Position numbers and translations under genes: made by a program. 32,057 bases of DNA from Mnemiopsis leidyi (lineage: Eukaryota > Ctenophora > Tentaculata > Lobata > Bolinopsidae): positions 81,569 to 113,625 of the forward strand of contig JH154135.1 of NCBI GenBank assembly GCA_000226015.1, in the 5' to 3' direction. This document shows, piece by piece, positions 30,401 through 32,057 of the stretch. Position 1 is the stretch's first letter. Every line of letters starts with the position of its first letter. Under the pieces are notes generated by a model that saw only the letters and a program-made list of their open reading frames with translations, ran no database searches and was not told the DNA's origin.

Positions 30401-31617
30401 TACGCCTGTGACACCGGGTATCGGCTAGACAATGCTGAAATCGAAGAAGACGAATATAACGACTCCAGAATGCGTTGTACGACAAAGAATCCTTACTGCA
30501 AATCAACTGACAACACCATCAGTAACATACCAAAGTGCGTCCCCGATACATGTGAATATGAAGATTTGGAAAATGGATACATTGTCAACAAAGAGGCTAG
30601 CAGTATGAGCGCATGCAGAAGCGCAGAGTACCGATGCAATCAAGGATACAAAATAGAAGGGTCACACATCGTATTCTGCTCTCCAGATGGAACAAAAACG
30701 GACATGCCTAAATGCGTTAAAGATACGGAGTGCCAGTTTCCTGAGGAGATTGAAAATGGGAGATTTATGTTGGAATTCCTTGACTGGGATGGAGTGACCA
30801 AGGAGGGTTGGTACCAGTGTTTTGACGGAACTCTTAGTGGACGCGAGGTCTTCAATGGTGTGAAGTGCACCGAGAGTGATCAGGATTACTTTGGCTGTCG
30901 AATGGAAACAAACTGCCCTGTGGTGATCGAACATGGTTATTTGATGAGAGAGTGGGAATGGGAAGAATACGATACTTACATCGGAGAGTACAGATGTGAT
31001 GAGGGTTTCGAGCTTAGAAATCCGGGTATTTTCAGCTCAAGTGAAGTAGATAAAGAAGCCCATTACGGTTGGGGAGCATGCGGGTACAGCGGTAATGGTG
31101 ATCCTGAAAACTTACCTCGATGTGTACAGCCTGGTAGCCCAGAGCCTTGCAACATGCCCAAAGATACCTTCAACGGATACAGGATAGAAGAAATAATGAA
31201 CGAGGAGTATGGAGTAATCGACCAAGCAAAGTACAGATGTAACAATGGCTTCATGATGGTTGAAACTTGGAAGGGCGATATTGGATGGTGCAGATCTGAC
31301 GGAACTTATGAGCTCCCCTATTGCATGCCTCCCAGGGAATACTTCACAGTCGAGTTCGAGCTGGTTCCCGGCTTTAGCAAGATGGAAAATGCAGGACGAG
31401 TTAAGGCGAGACATATTTACGCTGATGGTTCAGCCGGTGATTGGTATGCTGGATGTGACGACCACTTCAATGGTCCAGCAGCTGGAGCTATTTGTCGATC
31501 TTTGGGCTTCAGACATGGCAAACAGATCACAGGAGAAAGGAAGATGAATCCTATTCCCGATCTTCCGTTTGGAATGACCAATATCTATTGCTATCATGAT
31601 GACACACTGATAATGAG
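27296..31617 (+). CDS. secreted cysteine-rich protein with sushi and SRCR domains (3' end outside window)
   Basis: Exon 1 (27296-27407) encodes a signal peptide, MLAKALFLVVAAQYVVSQ. A 642-bp intron follows, then a single 3.57-kb exon (28050-31617); the junction is phase 1. In approximate residues: 62-137, two GCC2/ephrin-receptor-like Cys repeats (CKPCKPGYFS, CVPCEPGTYS); 140-420, no recognised domain; about 430-470, another such repeat (CEQCPYGTWF); 470-780, unrecognised, acidic; 782-1128, about five sushi-like modules (C..ENG....YRC..GY.. pattern), some carrying extra cysteines; 1132-1226, start of an SRCR domain (GRVKARHIYADG, AICRSLGFRHG). The exon ends at a GTATAA donor before the last SRCR cysteines, so the gene continues past the window. 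No membrane segment is seen so far. Likely an extracellular adhesion or recognition protein; its ligand is unknown. Confidence 0.85.
27508..27700. repeat. 46-bp tandem repeat, about 4 copies, in intron 1
   Basis: Copies start at 27508, 27554, 27600 and 27646; the last carries a small internal duplication (actaaagt). Confidence 0.95.
28050..31617 (+). CDS. secreted protein, 3.57-kb exon
   Basis: Acceptor tatttctttatttcag. It completes codon 38 (Asp), then reads LNTDKDTFFWSEEYWSPPFE and continues open to 31657, but a donor at ATGAG|GTATAA (31617) falls inside the SRCR domain, and the 13 codons after it look intronic. The first sushi-like unit begins near 30281 and the last ends near 31325. The unit at about 30735-31120 is unusually long and may be two divergent modules. 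The exon is one long Cys-rich cassette although sushi modules are often one exon each. Confidence 0.85.
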
Positions 31618-31716
31618 GTATAAAACTCATTTACTGTTTTCGATGATTATATTGTAGCTTCTTTTGCGGCAATATTCTGATCATGGTGGGAAATAAAAAA
31701 GCGGTATAAGGGTGGT
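31618..31716. other. start of intron
   Basis: AT-rich sequence after the proposed donor. If the donor is not used, the protein would end at 31657 with a short hydrophobic tail. Confidence 0.5.
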
Positions 31717-31803
31717 ATAATGGTGGCAACCACCCCCAAAAAGACACTTAGCCTGAAAATTTTTGGCCCTCGAGACCATTTTCAATTGATTTGTCATTAA
31801 ATC
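31717..31803 (-). repeat. dispersed repeat, copy 2 (inverted)
   Basis: The reverse complement matches 26051-26138: attgaaaatggtctcgaggg, taagtgtctttttggggg and tggttgccaccat. Confidence 0.8.
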
Positions 31804-31853
31804 TGAGGCCAAAAAAAGAATGGTATTCGACCCGAGCAGAGGCAACATTTAAG

Positions 31854-31989
31854 TGCGGTGAGTGCGATTTCGCACAATTTCCAGTTCTCCGCACAATCCG
31901 CACAATTCTATATTATCCGCATAATTCCGCATATTTTTGGTTTCACCGCATATTTTCGCATATTTTCCCGAAAATCGCACTTGATCGCA
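31854..31989. mobile_element. possible MITE-like element
   Basis: About 136 bp. The left end, tgcggtgagtgcgatttcg, is an imperfect inverted copy of the right end, cgaaaatcgcacttgatcgca. The interior repeats ccgcat and cgcata motifs. No coding capacity. The target duplication is not clear, so the boundaries are approximate. Confidence 0.4.
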
Positions 31990-32057
31990 TAAAAAACCAA
32001 ATATTTGTGTTGCATCATGGTTTAAAAATGGGACCTTTTCGTCTCTAAAATTGGGAC

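Noticed and set aside
31618-31657. Read-through end of the large protein with a hydrophobic tail
   Set aside because: It cuts the SRCR domain short before its last cysteines, and a GT donor precedes it.
1-32057. tRNA, rRNA and CRISPR
   Set aside because: No tRNA B-box with a foldable cloverleaf and no rRNA-like blocks seen. Tandem arrays lack unique spacers, so none is a CRISPR array.

Overview
The window is nuclear DNA from an animal. It is AT-rich, its genes are split by GT-AG introns of about 0.3 to 1.3 kb, and it encodes animal-type proteins: a class III nucleotide cyclase, and a secreted protein with a signal peptide, sushi modules and an SRCR domain. Many minisatellites of different period lie between and inside the genes. 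I cannot name the species; a marine invertebrate would fit, but that is inference. Most gene models here were built by hand from splice sites and intron phase.

Layout. (1) About 0.7 to 15.4 kb: a series of candidate minus-strand exons encoding Ser/Arg/Pro-rich, probably disordered protein that I do not recognise. Three successive exons (10963-10747, 9218-8978, 6152-5200) join in compatible phase; links to the other candidates are unresolved. The 6152-5200 exon contains an apparent change of reading frame. (2) 16.6 to 20.4 kb, plus strand: two neighbouring genes for short low-complexity proteins ending in Cys-a-a-Leu (CaaL) lipidation signals. The first is a single-exon, Pro-rich, 136-residue protein ending CCVVL. 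The second has a Gly/His-rich first exon, a cassette exon and three mutually exclusive terminal exons, all in the same intron phase, ending CCCVIL, CCILL and CCAKCEIL. This is the most notable content of the window. (3) 21.0 to 24.7 kb, minus strand: five exons of a class III cyclase resembling guanylyl cyclases. It keeps the metal-binding aspartates but has lost the catalytic Asn/Arg pair, as in alpha-type partner subunits. (4) 25.5 to 26.2 kb: a repeat-rich stretch. (5) 27.3 to 31.6 kb, plus strand: a secreted, cysteine-rich protein of more than 1,220 residues, with ephrin-receptor-like Cys repeats, sushi modules and the start of an SRCR domain. It continues beyond the window. (6) 31.7 to 32.0 kb: dispersed repeat and a MITE-like element.

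The genes do not form an obvious pathway. One loose link is that the single-exon CaaL protein and the cyclase tail both carry a PPxY motif, which could bind WW-domain proteins.
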